Source: CBDVBZ01 sp965372355 (GTDB lineage: Bacteria > Krumholzibacteriota > Krumholzibacteriia > WVZY01). Taken from it: DNA of 24,563 nt. Location: NCBI GenBank assembly GCA_965372355.1, contig CBDVBZ010000046.1, forward strand, positions 1-24,563. Direction: 5' to 3'. The notes beneath the pieces were generated by a model. It did no database searches and had not been told where the DNA came from. It was given only the letters and a program-made list of their open reading frames with translations. This document shows positions 23,209-24,563 of the stretch, piece by piece. The stretch's first letter is position 1. Each line of letters opens with the position of its first letter. The position numbers and the translations under genes are program-made.

Positions 23209-24489
23209 ATGAACCATAATCCAGAACCTGGATCCCGAGAGGTCGAGGTCATCCTGGTTGGCAACGAGCTTCTCAAGGGAGAGCGGCGCGACGCGCATCT
23301 CGCGTACCTTGGAGGGTTGCTCGGACGTGCCGGGGTTGGCGTGTCCGCGGCGCACGTTGTCGGAGACGATCGCAGCCAGATCGCAAACCTGGTTCGTGAG
23401 GGTGCGAGGACCTCGCGTGTGGTGATCGTATCCGGCGGGTTGGGGCCGACGCACGACGACATCACTCGTGAGGGGGTCGCAGATGGACTCGATCTGCCGC
23501 TCGTCTTCCACGAGGACGAATGGAAGATCATCGAGAGCTTCTTTGCCGGTTTCGGGATGAAAGCCGATGATAGCAACCGGCGGCAGGCGTACTTCCCCGA
23601 AAGCGCCACACCGATCGCCAATCAACGCGGCACGGCCGCCGGTTTTGTTGTCGAATACGCGGGATCTCTAATCGCCGTTCTGCCCGGCCCGCCTCGCGAG
23701 CTGGTACCCATGATGGAAGAAGTCGTGTTCGCCCGGATCCAGGATATCTTCGGACGCCGGCCGCTGATTCGAAAGACGTTTCGCACGACGGGAATCGGTG
23801 AGTCGACCATGACTCCCGTCGTCCGGCCCGTTTTCGACAAGTTTCCCGAGTTCGACATCTCGTCACTGCCGCATATCGGTGGTGTGGACATCGTGGCAAC
23901 CCAGAAGAGTGGTGACACCGCGCAGGCGGCGGTTCGCAAGAAAGCCTCGGAACTCGAAAGCGAGCTGCATTCGGTGTTGGGTGACAAGATCTACGGCAGC
24001 GACGGTGACACGCTGGAAGCCGTCGTCGGTGCCGAGCTCACAAGACGCGGAGAGACGCTGGGTATCGCGGAGTCGTTGACCGGGGGAATGATCGGGAAGC
24101 AGATCACGGATACGCCGGGGAGCAGCCACTACTTGCTCGTCGATGTTGTCGCCTACAGCAACGAGTCAAAGGTCGCCTTCCTCGGGGTGGCGGAGGAATC
24201 ACTCGTGGCGTACGGCGCTGTCAGCGAGGCCGTTTGCCGCGAAATGGCGGATGGTATCCGCAAGAAGACCGGCGCGACATACGGTCTGGCCACGACCGGT
24301 ATCGCCGGGCCCGGTGGGGGCACCGAAGAGAAGCCGGTCGGGCTGACCTACTACGGGTTGTCATGGCAAGACGGCGACAGTATCCTCCATCGTGTCTTTC
24401 CTGGCAACCGTGACGACGTACGCTCCCGCGTCATGTATGCAACGCTGGGTCTTCTGTATAAGCATCTCGTCCGCAAGCCGAAGGAATAG
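23209..24489 (+). CDS. cinA: CinA: NMN amidohydrolase / competence-damage family protein
   Basis: A 426-residue two-domain protein. The N-terminal MoCF-like domain contains VGNELLKGERRD, SGGLGPTHDD (75-84) and LPGPPREL. The C-terminal PncC-type domain contains AESLTGGMIGKQITDTPGSS and TTGIAGPGGGTEEKPVG, typical of nicotinamide-mononucleotide deamidase. In the N-terminal motif the usual N-T-N-A order is replaced by RRDAH, within family variation as far as I can judge. CinA homologues recycle NMN and hydrolyse ADP-ribose. It often precedes recA or thpR, neither of which is seen in the remaining 74 bases. Confidence 0.94.
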   Translation: MNHNPEPGSREVEVILVGNELLKGERRDAHLAYLGGLLGRAGVGVSAAHVVGDDRSQIANLVREGARTSRVVIVSGGLGPTHDDITREGVADGLDLPLVFHEDEWKIIESFFAGFGMKADDSNRRQAYFPESATPIANQRGTAAGFVVEYAGSLIAVLPGPPRELVPMMEEVVFARIQDIFGRRPLIRKTFRTTGIGESTMTPVVRPVFDKFPEFDISSLPHIGGVDIVATQKSGDTAQAAVRKKASELESELHSVLGDKIYGSDGDTLEAVVGAELTRRGETLGIAESLTGGMIGKQITDTPGSSHYLLVDVVAYSNESKVAFLGVAEESLVAYGAVSEAVCREMADGIRKKTGATYGLATTGIAGPGGGTEEKPVGLTYYGLSWQDGDSILHRVFPGNRDDVRSRVMYATLGLLYKHLVRKPKE

Positions 24490-24563
24490 GGAACGATAGG
24501 GCGCGCTGGTGAGGTCTTTCGTAGGATCCCTTCGCGGGAACCCTCTTTCAGAGGACAGGCGAG
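24490..24563 (+). other. Window-end tail with small hairpins
   Basis: No gene start is seen. Short stems occur at CCC-TTCG-CGGG and CCTC-TTTCA-GAGG, neither with a T-run, so this is probably a leader or spacer to a gene beyond the window. Confidence 0.3.

Overview
The window is about 24.6 kb of bacterial chromosome with moderately high G+C. It holds 20 protein-coding genes, three tRNA genes, a signal recognition particle (SRP) RNA and one candidate small RNA. Strong Shine-Dalgarno (SD) sequences and sigma70-type promoters precede many genes. Several traits fit an uncultured Gram-negative lineage near the deltaproteobacterial or FCB-type candidate phyla (Krumholzibacteria, Eisenbacteria, Latescibacteria and similar). 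These are: several predicted lipoproteins, a Myxococcus-type MglB/MglA pair, a GldA/GldF/GldG-type ABC system, a large Alu-containing SRP RNA and a TolB/TPR-fused Ser/Thr kinase. The phylum assignment is inference. No insertion sequence, phage gene or CRISPR array was seen.

Layout. Positions 1-2345 hold a soluble Ser/Thr kinase with TolB-like and TPR domains. Positions 2477-6616 hold three exported proteins: an unknown, a repeat-propeller lipoprotein and an endonuclease/exonuclease/phosphatase-fold lipoprotein. Positions 6662-9198 hold fructose-1,6-bisphosphatase on the minus strand, then a GYD-domain protein and a divergent methylenetetrahydrofolate-reductase-like protein. Positions 9408-14171 are a compact ABC operon: ATPase, GldF-GldG fusion and DUF4340 protein. 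Positions 14328-15928 are a translationally coupled pair: a Cys-rich PAS-LuxR regulator and a DUF1684 protein. Next come a minus-strand 7Fe ferredoxin, a small lipoprotein and tadA.

Positions 17788-18626 are an RNA island: tRNA-Ser(GGA), a candidate small RNA with its own promoter and terminator, tRNA-Ser(CGA), tRNA-Ala(CGC) and the large SRP RNA. This leads into dnaX-ybaB-recR, the same SRP RNA-dnaX-ybaB-recR order known in Bacillus. The run continues with mglB-mglA (polarity/motility switch), pgpA (phosphatidylglycerol synthesis) and cinA.

Most of the window is recognisable housekeeping. The least explained parts are the exported trio after the kinase, the GldFG-DUF4340 operon, the Cys-rich PAS regulator paired with DUF1684, the divergent MTHFR-like protein beside a GYD protein, and the small-RNA candidate. 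I did not find a clearly new multi-gene defence or mobile system.
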